Notes: generated by a model not told the origin, from the letters alone. 55,745 nucleotides of DNA from Actinomycetes bacterium (GCA_024644345.1 JAHELE010000006.1:1-55745); one strand, 5' to 3'. Positions 24,452 through 37,030 are shown, counted from the stretch's first letter. Program-made: numbers and translations.

Positions 24452-25738
24452 ATGCCAGTCACTCTTCGAACGCGCGCGTTCGCGGTCATCGGCGCAGGCG
24501 CCGTCACCGCGACGCTGCTGACTTCCCTGCCTCAACACGCTGACGCAGCCCGCGCCTGCCGGATCGATGTGACCACGAGGGTCGACCTGAAAGAACGGTT
24601 CGCCGGAAGGAGCGCCGCCAAGTACGTCTATGCCACGGCCAAAGGATCCGCTGTCGGCCAGTTGGACCACGCCGGAAACGTGATCATGACGACATACCCA
24701 CTCGGCGCCTACCCGTCTTTGGTCAACAAGAAGATCGGAGAGCTGGAAGCCGTCGGCTCAATGGTCAAGGGTCAGGCTCCCAAGGCGCTCGGTGGAATCA
24801 ACGCCGACTTCTTCACTTTCGCCGATATTCGCTACGCCACGCACATGGAGATGGCCCGGGGCCCGATGGTCAAGGACGGCGTCGTGATCCGGGGTACTGC
24901 CCGGGCGCAGCGCGTGGTGGGGGTCGACACGCTGATGCAGCCCTACGGCGGTGAGCTGGGTCTGCGTGGATCGGTGGCTCCCAAGGTGACGGGCAATCCC
25001 AAGGTGAAGATCCGCTCTGTGAACTGGCACGCTCTGCTCGGTGGTGGCGCAAACCTGTACACAAACGCGTGGAGCAGCACAAGGCGCACAGATGGGCAGG
25101 CAACCTACCCGCGTCCGGCTGGGGTGCTCGAGTGGGTTCTGGGCCGTCGTAACAAGATCACCTCAATCCGCTCCGCCACCACCAACGCTTCTCTTCGGGG
25201 TGCCCCCGTTGACAAAGGGACCCGAGTTGTCGCGTTCCCCTCAGATGTCGTCGCCAGCGTCGCGGGAGTTCCGCTCGGCACCAAGATCAAGCTCCGCGTC
25301 CGACAGAAGACCAGCACAGGAGTCACACTGCTCACAGGTGTCGGCCGTGGCCTACCAGTTGTCGAGGGCGGCAAGCCCGCACCACTGGGTTGCCGTGCCT
25401 ACGCCAACACTGCTGGAGCCAGGGCGGCGCGGCCACGCACCTTTGTGGGGTGGGACGGCAAGGGTCGATGGCGCTCGTTCACCGTCCCCGGCTCGTCAGT
25501 TACTGATGTCGGCGGTCTGTCGCGATCTGGCGGGCTCAGCCTGGCGAACGCGGCGAATGTGGCCAAGAACCTCGGGATGAAGTACGCCTATGAGCTCGAC
25601 GGTGGTGGCTCGGTCTCGTTCTACACCCGGAAGCAGAACAAGTGGAGCCGCAAGGACCTGTACAAGGTCTCCAACCCCGGCAACTGCGTCTGTCAGCGGT
25701 GGATGGCGAACGGATTGGCCTTCTACCAGGCTCCGTGA
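24452..25738 (+). CDS. secreted phosphodiester glycosidase (NAGPA domain), copy 1
   Basis: A 428-residue exported protein. The start is ATG 24452 (GGGAG upstream), which gives a Sec-type signal peptide ending near HADAA (residue ~34); the frame is open further upstream without a better start. The C-terminal half is the phosphodiester glycosidase/NAGPA domain: GINADFF, RTFVGWDGKGRW, NAANVAKNLGMKYAYELDGGGS. These enzymes split sugar-1-phosphodiester bonds, such as GlcNAc-1-P-linked groups on polymers. Conserved Cys occur at the N-terminus (RACRID) and C-terminus (NCVCQR). The next gene is a full-length paralog. Confidence 0.88.
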   Translation: MPVTLRTRAFAVIGAGAVTATLLTSLPQHADAARACRIDVTTRVDLKERFAGRSAAKYVYATAKGSAVGQLDHAGNVIMTTYPLGAYPSLVNKKIGELEAVGSMVKGQAPKALGGINADFFTFADIRYATHMEMARGPMVKDGVVIRGTARAQRVVGVDTLMQPYGGELGLRGSVAPKVTGNPKVKIRSVNWHALLGGGANLYTNAWSSTRRTDGQATYPRPAGVLEWVLGRRNKITSIRSATTNASLRGAPVDKGTRVVAFPSDVVASVAGVPLGTKIKLRVRQKTSTGVTLLTGVGRGLPVVEGGKPAPLGCRAYANTAGARAARPRTFVGWDGKGRWRSFTVPGSSVTDVGGLSRSGGLSLANAANVAKNLGMKYAYELDGGGSVSFYTRKQNKWSRKDLYKVSNPGNCVCQRWMANGLAFYQAP

Positions 25739-25934
25739 GGCTTCAGCGATCTGCCTTTGGTGCCGTCTGAATGCAGGGTCAGTAGTGCTGTGTCAACGGT
25801 GCGTAACCATGGTGCGGCATGGGGGTGACCCAGTGGATCTATTTTCTGCTCGAGGACACGTCGAGCGGCTCTCCTGGGTTACGGTCACTCGGCTGGCTCA
25901 GGGGACGAGCTATCGATCTTGGGGAGACACAACG

Positions 25935-27218
25935 ATGCATCTGACACCACCTGTCGCTGTCCGTACAGCGGCGCTATTGGGCGCCAGCGCGCTCACCGCC
26001 ACGCTCGTGGTAGCCATTGCTCCGGCCGACATCGCCGACGCCGCACGGCCCTGCCGCGTGTCGACCACCACAAAGCTCGACTCGGCGCAGCGCTTCGCGA
26101 GCGGAGGAATCCTGCGCCGCTACACCGCAACCGCCGACGGCAAGGCGAAGGGGGGCTACAACCAGAGCGGCAAGGTCATCATGACCTCCTACCCGGCTGG
26201 TGCCTATCCCTCGCTGATCAACGACAAGGTCGGTGAGCGCCAGGTCATCGGAGACATGGTCAAGAGTCAGCAGCCGCAGGCTGTCGGCGCGATCAACGGC
26301 GACTTCTTCATCTTTCCCGACATCCGCTATGCGACCAGCATCGAGATGGCGCGCGGACCCATGGTGCGCGATGGGCGGGTACTGCGGGGGACGTCCAAGC
26401 GACAGCGTGTGGTCGGGATCGACAGCAACCACCAGCCGTTCGGCGGGATGTTGGCCGTTCGCGGGTCGGTGCAGCCGCAGCTTGCGACCGCACAGTCGAT
26501 TCCGGTGGTCGGGGTGAACTGGCACAACATCGTCGGTGGTGGAGCCAACCTGTACACCTCGACGTGGAGCAGCGCCCTGCGGGCGGACGGAAAGGCGTAC
26601 GTGCCGCGTCCGGCCGGCGCCGTCGAGTGGGTGCTCAGCAAGCGAGGCAAGCTGCTGTCCATCCGTTCCTCCACGCAGAACAAGGGGAAGCTGGGCGACC
26701 CGGTAAAGTCCGGCACCCGCGTGCTGGCCTTCTCGGACAACTCAGCACTCGCCACGCTGGGGGTTCCGACGGGCACCAAGATCAAGGTGAGCGTCAAGCA
26801 GAACACCAACACCGGAGCCAAGCTCTTCACCGCTGTTGGCCGTGGAGTCCCCCTGGTCGAAGGCGGGGTGCCAGGGGTTCTCGGCTGCAAGGCATACGAC
26901 CACTCCAAGGCTGCCCGCCCGCGCACCTTCGTCGGCTGGAACAGCAAGGGCTACTGGCGCAGCTTCACCGTCCCCGGCAGCACCTTCGACGGTGTCGGCC
27001 TTCGCACGGGTGGCTTCGGCCTGGCCAACGCGGCGAACATTGCCAAGAAGCTCGGCATGGTCAACGCGTACGAGCTCGACGGTGGGGGCTCGACCACCCT
27101 CTACACCCGCAGCAATGCAGGCAAGTGGTCGCGCCGTGACCTGTACGGGGTCAATACCAGCGTCTGCGCGTGTGAACGTCCGATGACGAACGGCCTGGCC
27201 TTCCTCGCCGGTCCCTGA
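25935..27218 (+). CDS. secreted phosphodiester glycosidase (NAGPA domain), copy 2
   Basis: A 427-residue paralog of the preceding protein, colinear throughout: AARPCRVSTTTKLDS against AARACRIDVTTRVDL, INGDFFIFPDIRYAT against INADFFTFADIRYAT, and NAYELDGGGS against YAYELDGGGS. Cys positions are also kept. The start is ATG 25935 behind GGGGAG, directly before a signal peptide. A 196-base spacer without a gene separates the two and probably contains a separate promoter. A tandem duplication with later divergence is the simplest history; the copies may differ in substrate or timing. Confidence 0.88.
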   Translation: MHLTPPVAVRTAALLGASALTATLVVAIAPADIADAARPCRVSTTTKLDSAQRFASGGILRRYTATADGKAKGGYNQSGKVIMTSYPAGAYPSLINDKVGERQVIGDMVKSQQPQAVGAINGDFFIFPDIRYATSIEMARGPMVRDGRVLRGTSKRQRVVGIDSNHQPFGGMLAVRGSVQPQLATAQSIPVVGVNWHNIVGGGANLYTSTWSSALRADGKAYVPRPAGAVEWVLSKRGKLLSIRSSTQNKGKLGDPVKSGTRVLAFSDNSALATLGVPTGTKIKVSVKQNTNTGAKLFTAVGRGVPLVEGGVPGVLGCKAYDHSKAARPRTFVGWNSKGYWRSFTVPGSTFDGVGLRTGGFGLANAANIAKKLGMVNAYELDGGGSTTLYTRSNAGKWSRRDLYGVNTSVCACERPMTNGLAFLAGP

Positions 27219-27237
27219 CCAACTGACACCCCAAGAG

Positions 27238-27273
27238 GAAGGCGCCGGTCCCTGCGGAGGGTTCGGCGCCTTC
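27238..27273. terminator. terminator hairpin between convergent genes
   Basis: GAAGGCGCCG (27238-27247) pairs perfectly with CGGCGCCTTC (27264-27273) and is followed by TTG. It lies 20 bases after the second glycosidase and eight bases before the end of the minus-strand sulfotransferase gene, so it can serve both directions. Confidence 0.8.
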
Positions 27274-27280
27274 TTGTCCG

Positions 27281-28276
27281 TCAGTGTGTGAACTTGTCGC
27301 TTGCCCAGCGCAGCGGGCCGGTCAGCTTCCATGAGGTGCTCTCGAGCAGTTCCTGCTCGCGCCTTGTGAGACGGCTCTGCTCGTCGCGCAGCTGCGCATT
27401 CTCGTCGCGCAAGCCACCCAGTGCGCGGTGGATGACGCCATAGCGACGGTTGCGGCCACGTACGTCGTTGAGCCAGTCGACATCCACCGTTCGTGAGCTG
27501 CTGGTGGGACGCTCACGCGGATACTCCCAGCGATCGAAATCGCCCTCGTACAACGATATCGCGACATCGGCGGCGCGGTCACTGACGAGCTCGGCTCGGT
27601 AGGGAACCACCGTCTCGTTGATGCGTGGCGCAGTGCCTGCCTCGAGACCGTGTGCGCGCAGATGGCTCTCGATCGCGGCCAGTCCTTGGCCCATGGACTC
27701 TTGCCGCAGAACCAGCTCGACCCCTACCGGGTGACGGGCAAGCAGCAGGTGTTGTGGCCAGAAATGGACGTCCATGGCGAGAAAGTCGTGGTCGGAGACG
27801 GTGGCGTCAAGCGCATCGACGAACTTCTCGAAGAGCTCGGCGATATGGCTGTCGTCATCGACACTGGCGGGCACCTCCGGGAACCCTGAGGGGAGGCGCT
27901 CGGCGTAGTAGGGCTCGCCGGTCAGATACTTGCCCGACCACGTCGAGAACAGTCGTGACACGGGGTGACGCACTGGGTGCACCGTGAGCACGTCCGGTGA
28001 CGAGAGCGCATCCTGCCGCTGGGCCTCTGACAGATCACCCCAGGCATAGTCGAGGTCCACGTGTGAGTCCCACACCGTCTGGAACGGGGCCGACTCGCCC
28101 CACCAGGAGTCCGCCGTGCGTGCAGCGAGGTCGACCCCATGGGCCTGCAGGAGCCACCAGCGCAGGGTCGTGCCGGCCGCCTTGGGATTCCCGGCCACGA
28201 ACAACCGGGTGGCGGGGAAGAACATCGACGTGCGCAGTGAGTGCTCGACGTAGGGGTCGATCTCAGATGCCGCCAT
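27281..28276 (-). CDS. sulfotransferase (Sulfotransfer_2-like) with C-terminal coiled coil
   Basis: A 331-residue PAPS-dependent sulfotransferase-type protein. The 5'-phosphosulfate loop is AGNPKAAGTTLRWWLL (~29-44) and the 3'-phosphate site is VRHPVSRLFSTWSGKY (~102-117). This form resembles carbohydrate sulfotransferases and differs from the three paralogs nearby. The C-terminus has a heptad-like charged coil (RDENAQLRDEQSRLTRREQELLE, split here only by description) followed by STSWKLTGPLRW, a tail motif often found on cell-surface polysaccharide enzymes. ATG 28276 is preferred over GTG 28285 because TAGCGT lies seven bases before it. Confidence 0.82.
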   Translation of the reverse strand: MAASEIDPYVEHSLRTSMFFPATRLFVAGNPKAAGTTLRWWLLQAHGVDLAARTADSWWGESAPFQTVWDSHVDLDYAWGDLSEAQRQDALSSPDVLTVHPVRHPVSRLFSTWSGKYLTGEPYYAERLPSGFPEVPASVDDDSHIAELFEKFVDALDATVSDHDFLAMDVHFWPQHLLLARHPVGVELVLRQESMGQGLAAIESHLRAHGLEAGTAPRINETVVPYRAELVSDRAADVAISLYEGDFDRWEYPRERPTSSSRTVDVDWLNDVRGRNRRYGVIHRALGGLRDENAQLRDEQSRLTRREQELLESTSWKLTGPLRWASDKFTH

Positions 28277-28283
28277 GGGGTCC

Positions 28284-28289
28284 ACGCTA
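28284..28289 (-). promoter_or_regulatory. -10 box TAGCGT of the minus-strand sulfotransferase
   Basis: Read on the minus strand, TAGCGT is followed by seven bases and ATG 28276. The same hexamer and spacing occur before GTG 39513. It sits nine bases after the stop of the upstream paralogous sulfotransferase gene. Confidence 0.5.
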
Positions 28290-28297
28290 CCGGCAGC

Positions 28298-29458
28298 TCA
28301 GCTGCGGGGCTTCCGGCGACGCAGTACCCCTCTGAGTCCAGACGTGGGCGCGCCAGCCGCCGAGTCTCTGGGCTGCTGCCCACTGGCGTCGGGGGCGGCG
28401 TCCTGCATCTGGTTGAGCTTGTCCATCAGCTTGGCGTGCTCTGCTGCCATGCCGGCCAGCCCGTCGAGGGCGGCTTCGAGCAGGTCGGTATCGGAGATCT
28501 GGTCGGGATCGACATAGGACTTGGAGGTGGGTCGCGGGCGCAGGTCGTCGAGGTCGCCGATGACCTCGACCCCCACCGCCTCGATGTCGGCAATTACCCG
28601 TGATGCCTCGTTCTCGGCCCAGTCTCGGTGCCGCTCGGGCAGCACCAGGCCGGTCTCGAGTGAGCGTCGATGGGCAAGGGATCGGCGTGACAGTGCACCG
28701 TTTACTGACTTCTTGTACGTACGCATGGGCATCGAGTCAATGGGTGGGCGGCCGTTGACCCGCCTCATGATCTCGGCCGACTCGGCACCGAGTGACTCGT
28801 GGCTGACGCCCCCCGGTTTCGTACTCCCCGGGTCGAGGTCACAGGCCCGACAGAACCGCCGCCAGAGTTCGTCGGGGTCCCCTCCCGAAGGGGGGACGGT
28901 CACGACCCGCACCTGATCGAGGGAGAGGGCGTCGACGAACCTGCGCAAGATCACGCCGTAGTCCTGCCGACGCCAGAAGTGCCTGGCCGCGCCTACCGCG
29001 TTCTCATGTCCGTCGGTTCCGGCCACGGCGTCGGCGTACTCACCGAGGGTCCACGTGGAGCGCTGTCGGACCGACGTCTGCCACTGCGCGGGTACGAGGC
29101 GGGCCACGTCCCGCGTGGTCAACACGACCTTCATCTGGCCCCCGCCCAACGAGTCGACCATGGCGTGAATCTGCTCGGGGCTTGCGCGGTAGAGGAACTC
29201 CTGCGAGATCACCGCCGATCTCCCCGACCAGCGAGCGACCTGGCCAGAGAGTCGCCGCCACGTCTGCGGGAGATCGCCGTCGTCGGGGTGCCACTTCATC
29301 ATGTCGCTAGCGGCCTGCACCCTCGAGAAGCGGGACTGCCCGGGAAGCAGCACCCCGTCGTCCTTGAGTGTTGCTCGGTTCGCCCACAGAGTGTTCTGGA
29401 TGTATGTCGTACCGGTCTTCGGTGAACCGATGTGCAGGTGGACGACGGCCGGGGCCAT
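28298..29458 (-). CDS. sulfotransferase-fold protein, paralog A
   Basis: A 386-residue protein. The N-terminal HLHIGSPKTGTTYIQN is the PAPS-binding P-loop-like segment; TTRDVARLVPAQWQTSV is the second nucleotide-binding block. VTVPPSGGDPDELWRRFC and ESLGAESAEIMRRVN are shared with the proteins at 34630 and 35883, so the three form one family. The C-terminal third is variable with an acidic/coiled region and ends in a basic RRRKPRS tail. Transfer of sulfate to a glycan or lipid is inferred from fold and context. ATG 29458 follows AAGGGA. It is divergent from the glycosyltransferase at 29577. Confidence 0.78.
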   Translation of the reverse strand: MAPAVVHLHIGSPKTGTTYIQNTLWANRATLKDDGVLLPGQSRFSRVQAASDMMKWHPDDGDLPQTWRRLSGQVARWSGRSAVISQEFLYRASPEQIHAMVDSLGGGQMKVVLTTRDVARLVPAQWQTSVRQRSTWTLGEYADAVAGTDGHENAVGAARHFWRRQDYGVILRRFVDALSLDQVRVVTVPPSGGDPDELWRRFCRACDLDPGSTKPGGVSHESLGAESAEIMRRVNGRPPIDSMPMRTYKKSVNGALSRRSLAHRRSLETGLVLPERHRDWAENEASRVIADIEAVGVEVIGDLDDLRPRPTSKSYVDPDQISDTDLLEAALDGLAGMAAEHAKLMDKLNQMQDAAPDASGQQPRDSAAGAPTSGLRGVLRRRKPRS

Positions 29459-29564
29459 ATGTGTCCCTTCGAGGGCAGGTGCTTGCGGTTCTGATGGGTG
29501 CGCTCCTCCACGGGAGGTGCTGACACGGTAGCGAAAGCGGCTCAGGTGTCGTTGGCCTGTCGAC

Positions 29565-29570
29565 TACTCT
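29565..29570 (+). promoter_or_regulatory. -10 box TACTCT of the GT2 gene
   Basis: TACTCT is followed by six bases and GTG 29577, with no ribosome site. A leaderless transcript for the first glycosyltransferase gene is inferred. Confidence 0.5.
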
Positions 29571-29576
29571 CGCTGC

Positions 29577-30521
29577 GTGGTCAATGTCCAGGCGGTGGTG
29601 GTGGCCTACAACCGCCGAGAGCTCCTCAACGAGTCACTCGGGGCAATCGCTCTGCAGTCCCGCCCGCTTGAGGCGATCCATGTGGTCGACAACGCGTCAA
29701 CGGATGGGACGTCGGAGATGGTCGCGCAGAGCTTTCCGGACGCGACTCTGCACACCATGCCGATCAACACCGGTGGTGCCGGTGGCTTCGCGGCCGGTCT
29801 CGCCTACGCCCTCCGGGACGGGGCCGACCTCGTCTGGCTGATGGACGACGACACGGTGCCGACCCCGACGGCGCTGGAAGAGCTGCTCAAGGCCCGCGAG
29901 ACGTTCGCCGGCCCACGACCTGCGGCGTTGGCCAGCAAGGTGGTGTGGACCGATGGGCGTGACCATCCGATGAACACGCCGCGACCCCGACCGGGAGCCT
30001 CACGGACTGACCTCGCCAAAGCGGCTGCCGTCGGCTGCTTCCCCGTGAGATCAGCCTCGTTCGTCTCTCTGTTGGTCTCGGCCGACTCGGTGCGCGAGGT
30101 CGGGCTGCCTGAAGCCGATTTCTTCCTCTGGAACGACGACTTCGAGTTCAGCACCCGCCTGCTGAGAGATCACGTGGGTCTCTACTGCCCGGCGAGCATC
30201 GTGGAGCACCGCACCAAGACCTTCGGGTCCACGGACGCCGATCCTGGCGAGCGCTTCTACTACGAGGTGCGGAACAAGGTGTGGACCTTCACCCGCAGCA
30301 GCGGGCTCACTCCCCGCGAGAAGGCCCTTTACGGCGGGTCGACGCTGAGGCGCTGGGCCAAGACATTTGCGGCGTCCGGTCGCCGGAGTGTCCTGGCGTC
30401 CGGCCTGCGCCGCGGGATGCTGGACGGAGTACGAAGGGGGCCACGGGACTCCTATCAGGTGATGGACGACGCGGGGGCGCCGATCCCGGCCGTTGGCGGG
30501 TCCGGGCGGAACCCGGCATGA
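29577..30521 (+). CDS. GT2 glycosyltransferase, GlfT1-like
   Basis: A 314-residue GT-A fold transferase. It has the start strand VQAVVVAYNRRELL, the nucleotide loop VDNASTDGT (~40-48), NTGGAGGFAAG, the metal motif MDDDTVP (DDD, ~88-94), and an acceptor region FFLWNDDFEFSTR with the presumed base. This layout, including N.GG.GGF..G, resembles GlfT1-type galactofuranosyl- and rhamnosyltransferases. It would add a sugar on the cytoplasmic face. GTG 29577 is chosen from the -10 box. It overlaps the next gene by four bases, forming an operon with it. Confidence 0.87.
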   Translation: MVNVQAVVVAYNRRELLNESLGAIALQSRPLEAIHVVDNASTDGTSEMVAQSFPDATLHTMPINTGGAGGFAAGLAYALRDGADLVWLMDDDTVPTPTALEELLKARETFAGPRPAALASKVVWTDGRDHPMNTPRPRPGASRTDLAKAAAVGCFPVRSASFVSLLVSADSVREVGLPEADFFLWNDDFEFSTRLLRDHVGLYCPASIVEHRTKTFGSTDADPGERFYYEVRNKVWTFTRSSGLTPREKALYGGSTLRRWAKTFAASGRRSVLASGLRRGMLDGVRRGPRDSYQVMDDAGAPIPAVGGSGRNPA

Positions 30522-31375
30522 CCGAGGTCGTCCCGTTCTCGTTGCTGCTACCCACCTACCATGCCGACGACCCCGATCACCTGCGCCGAGCCTTCGCCAG
30601 TGCTGTGGACGAGCAGACCCTTCGCCCGCACGAGGTCGTCCTGGTCAGAGACGGCGTCGTCCCACCGCGGCTGCAGTCGGTGATCGACGAGCTGGTCAAG
30701 AGCTCTGTTGTCCCTGTCAACGTGGTGGCTCTGGCGGAGAACATCGGACTCGGCCACGCACTTGATGCCGGGCTTGCCGCCTGCGAGTACGAGGTGGTGG
30801 CTCGAATGGACGCGGACGACGTCAGCACCCCGGAGCGCTTCGCGGTGCAGATTCCGCTGCTCGCCGAAGGCTATGACCTGGTGGGAAGCGCACTCCTGGA
30901 GTTTCACGAGCACGAGGACGACATCGTCGGACGCCGTACTCCACCCCTCGGAGAGAAGGAGATCCGCAGCTGGTCGCGTTTCCATGACCCGTTCAACCAC
31001 CCCACCGTGGTCTATCGCCGGTCGATGGTCCAGTCAGTCGGCGGCTATCAAGATCTGCCCCTGATGGAGGACTACTGGTTGTTCGCCCGAATGATCGAAG
31101 CCGGTGCCAGAGTGGCGAACGTGGCCGAGCCGCTGGTTAAGTACCGCGTAGGAGCGGGAGCGTACGCACGCCGCGGCGGCTGGCAGCTGCTCCGCAGCGA
31201 GATGCAGCTGCAGCGCCACTTCAGGGGGCTGGGCTTCACCACCCGGCCCCAGTACCTGCGGAATCTGGTTGTCAGGGGTGGCTACCGCTTGGTTCCCGAG
31301 GGTCTTCGGCGGCTCGCCTACCGCAGAGTGATTGCCCCTCGCGGGCACCGTGACGGGGGTCAGCCAGCCGGGTGA
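30518..31375 (+). CDS. GT2 glycosyltransferase, AmsE/WcaA-like
   Basis: A 285-residue GT2 transferase. The N-terminus SLLLPTYHADDPDHLRRAF is followed by VLVRDG, NIGLGHALDAGL and the metal motif MDADDVSTPERF (~90-101), then FNHPTVVYRRS and GGYQDLPLMEDYWLF, the AmsE/beta-1,3-galactosyltransferase-like acceptor region. ATG 30518 overlaps the previous stop (ATGA), so translation is coupled. The donor and acceptor are unknown; its place before glf suggests it works on the same glycan. Confidence 0.87.
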   Translation: MTEVVPFSLLLPTYHADDPDHLRRAFASAVDEQTLRPHEVVLVRDGVVPPRLQSVIDELVKSSVVPVNVVALAENIGLGHALDAGLAACEYEVVARMDADDVSTPERFAVQIPLLAEGYDLVGSALLEFHEHEDDIVGRRTPPLGEKEIRSWSRFHDPFNHPTVVYRRSMVQSVGGYQDLPLMEDYWLFARMIEAGARVANVAEPLVKYRVGAGAYARRGGWQLLRSEMQLQRHFRGLGFTTRPQYLRNLVVRGGYRLVPEGLRRLAYRRVIAPRGHRDGGQPAG

Positions 31376-31413
31376 ACGACCCAGGCAGGGCCCCAGTGGT
31401 GACTGACCCCCGG

Positions 31414-31419
31414 TAGGCT
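31414..31419 (+). promoter_or_regulatory. -10 box TAGGCT upstream of glf
   Basis: TAGGCT lies in the 143-base gap before glf and would give a leader of about 93 bases. It would let glf-glfT2 be transcribed separately from the upstream glycosyltransferases. Confidence 0.35.
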
Positions 31420-31443
31420 GGCCAGGGCCGTTGCGGCCACTGA

Positions 31444-34629
<3,186 letters not shown>

Positions 34630-34643
<14 letters not shown>

Positions 34644-35865
34644 CCTTCAGGGGGCCACGTCCCCCGCGTCGCAGCACATGACCAAGCGGGTCTTCCTGCA
34701 TGTCGGAGCACCGAAGACTGGGACCACCTACATCCAGGGTGTGCTCTGGTCCAACCGGTCAGCGCTCAAGGATGCTGGGCTGCACGTGGTTGGCGCGAGC
34801 CGCGGTGACCACTACCGAGGAGGACATGACCTCCGCGGAGTCCCTTACGACCCGAAGGATCCTCGCCCAGATTGGACGGGGGCGTGGGACGTCCTGGCCG
34901 GGTTGGCGAGTGAGAGTGACGCCACGAACGTGGTGATCTCTGACGAGCACCTGGCAGCTCTGACTCCTGAACAGGTCGAGCGGGCGGTTAAGACTCTTCG
35001 TGGCCGAGAGGTCCATGTCATCTACGCAACGCGTAACCTCGCGCGCCTGCTGCCGTCGGAGTGGCAGGAGTACGTCAAACACGGATCCAAGCTGTCGTTC
35101 GACGAATGGACCCACAAGATCTTCAACAGCCGGAGCAAGGGTCCCGGAAAGTGGTTCTGGAGTGTCCACGACCCAGTCGACGTGATTGACCGATGGTCGA
35201 GCCACGTTCCGGTCGAGCGGATCCACGTCCTCACGCTGCCTCTTCCGGGAGCAGACAAGAACGAGCTGTGGCGACGCTTCTGCACTGTTGTTGACGTCGA
35301 CCCCGAGGCGGCAACCGAGTTCGAGGTTGCCGGAAATGACTCGCTGGGAGTCGCCGAGACCGAACTGCTCCGCCGAGTCAACGCCGCACTGCCGGAGACC
35401 TTTCCGGTGTGGCATCACCGGTTCCTTGGCCGTGATGTCCTCGCGACCAGAATCCTCAGCCCACGGTCGAAAGGCGGTAAGCCACAGCTCCCCTCGCCCG
35501 TTCGCCCGTTGGTCTTGAAGCGCTCCGAGCAGTCGATTGAGGGAGTGCGGGTATCCGGGGTCGACCTGGTCGGAGATCTGGCCGAGATCGAGATCACCGA
35601 GGACCTCGCATCCGGCGAGACGACGCCGAGTGACGGAGAGGTTCTCGACGCGAGTGTGGACGCGATCGCCGCTCTGCTCGTCCGGATGGGACGGATGCGC
35701 GATGATCGCCGTAAGGCGGAAGGAAAGTTGAGACGTCAGATGCGCGAGGCTGCACCGATGGTGAGGGCGCGGACGCGCCTGGCCGGCTTCGCGGACCGCA
35801 CCAAGCTCGGAAGCAAGGCGCTCGACCGCTATCGCTCGTTCCGCATGCGGGCGAACGCCGACTGA
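34630..35865 (+). CDS. sulfotransferase-fold protein, paralog B
   Basis: A 411-residue protein. The PAPS loop is FLHVGAPKTGTTYIQG (~22-37) and the second site is YATRNLARLLPSEWQEYV. Shared blocks are LWRRFC and DSLGVAETELLRRVN. The C-terminus is basic. GTG 34630 overlaps glfT2 by 14 bases and follows GGGGGA; ATG 34678 lacks a ribosome site but would begin right at the domain. Direct overlap with glfT2 is the strongest sequence link between this family and galactan synthesis. The sulfate acceptor is inferred, not shown. Confidence 0.8.
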
Positions 35866-35882
35866 TCGAGGAAGGACACCGC

Positions 35883-36998
35883 GTGGCTACGGTCCACCTG
35901 CACATCGGGGCTTTCAAGACTGGCACCTCGTTCATCCAGGCAGTCTTGATGAATGGGCGTGAAGAACTGGCAGACCTGGGTGTTCTCTGGCCCGGGCGTG
36001 ACTGGCAGTCGGTCGTGCAGGGCGTCCAGGGCCTGCGCGACAACCGCAAGGTTCCGTACGAGAAGTGGTCCGACCTGGTCAACGAGATCGACCGTTGGCA
36101 TGGCGACTCGGCCATCATCTCGATGGAGTTCTTGTCGTTGTTGTCCGACGACCAGGTGGCTGCCTGCGTGCAGTCACTCGACAAGCATCGGATCAAGGTG
36201 ATCCTGACTGCGCGCGACCTGGGCCGTCAGATACCCGCTCAGTGGCAGGAATCGGTGCAGAACTCCTCCAGCTGGAAGTACCGCGATTACGTCGACGGGT
36301 TGACGTCCATGGCTCCGGCGACCAATCGCTTCGGTCGCCACTTCTGGGGCAAGCAGGACTTTGCGGCGATTCTCAAACCCTGGACCAAGGTGTTGCCTGC
36401 GGAGGACGTCGTCGTCGTCACCGTCCCTCCGTCTGGAGCGCCAAAGGGTCTGCTCTGGGAACGCTTCTGCGAGTCGGTAGGCATTCCGCCTGAGCAGTTC
36501 GACTCGTCAATCCGTGCGAACGAGTCGCTGGGCGCGGCTTCGGCCGAGGTGATGCGTTACGTGTCCGCCGCGGCCGAGGACGCCAAGATCTCCGATGCCA
36601 CCAAGCGCAACCTCAAGAAGGTCGTGTCCAAGGACATCCTCGCCTCGCACAAGTCCGAGGAGCCCACTCTGTTGCTCCCACCTGAGTATGAGGAGTGGAC
36701 GACCAAACGCAGCCGCACGATGATCGACGACATCGCCGCCCTCCACCCCACCGTGGTCGGTGATCTTGAAGATCTGATGCCGGTCTACGCACCCGAGCGT
36801 GCCAATACGACCACCGACCCGTCAGCGATTGCCACCGAGCAGCTGATGGAGGCCGCCGCCTACGGGATTCTTGGCATGTCCAAGAAGGCGTCCCGTCGTG
36901 CCGCCAAGCGCAAGGGCCGAGACGCGGCAGCCGGGGGCGCAGCGAGTGCCCCGGCGACAAGCTCTGGACGATGGAGTCTGCGGCGCGGTAGATCCTGA
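35883..36998 (+). CDS. sulfotransferase-fold protein, paralog C
   Basis: A 371-residue member of the same family. The loop is HLHIGAFKTGTSFIQA, with Phe in place of the usual Pro before KTGT. TARDLGRQIPAQWQESV, VTVPPSGAPKGLLWERFC and ESLGAASAEVMRYVS are also present. The Ala/Gly-rich linker ends in a basic SLRRGRS. GTG 35883 follows GGAAGGA, 17 bases after paralog B, so the two are cotranscribed. The variant loop could change cofactor binding or mean a specialised role. Confidence 0.78.
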   Translation: MATVHLHIGAFKTGTSFIQAVLMNGREELADLGVLWPGRDWQSVVQGVQGLRDNRKVPYEKWSDLVNEIDRWHGDSAIISMEFLSLLSDDQVAACVQSLDKHRIKVILTARDLGRQIPAQWQESVQNSSSWKYRDYVDGLTSMAPATNRFGRHFWGKQDFAAILKPWTKVLPAEDVVVVTVPPSGAPKGLLWERFCESVGIPPEQFDSSIRANESLGAASAEVMRYVSAAAEDAKISDATKRNLKKVVSKDILASHKSEEPTLLLPPEYEEWTTKRSRTMIDDIAALHPTVVGDLEDLMPVYAPERANTTTDPSAIATEQLMEAAAYGILGMSKKASRRAAKRKGRDAAAGGAASAPATSSGRWSLRRGRS

Positions 36999-37030
36999 CC
37001 AATCCTCCGGGTGAACGCCGCGTTCCATTT

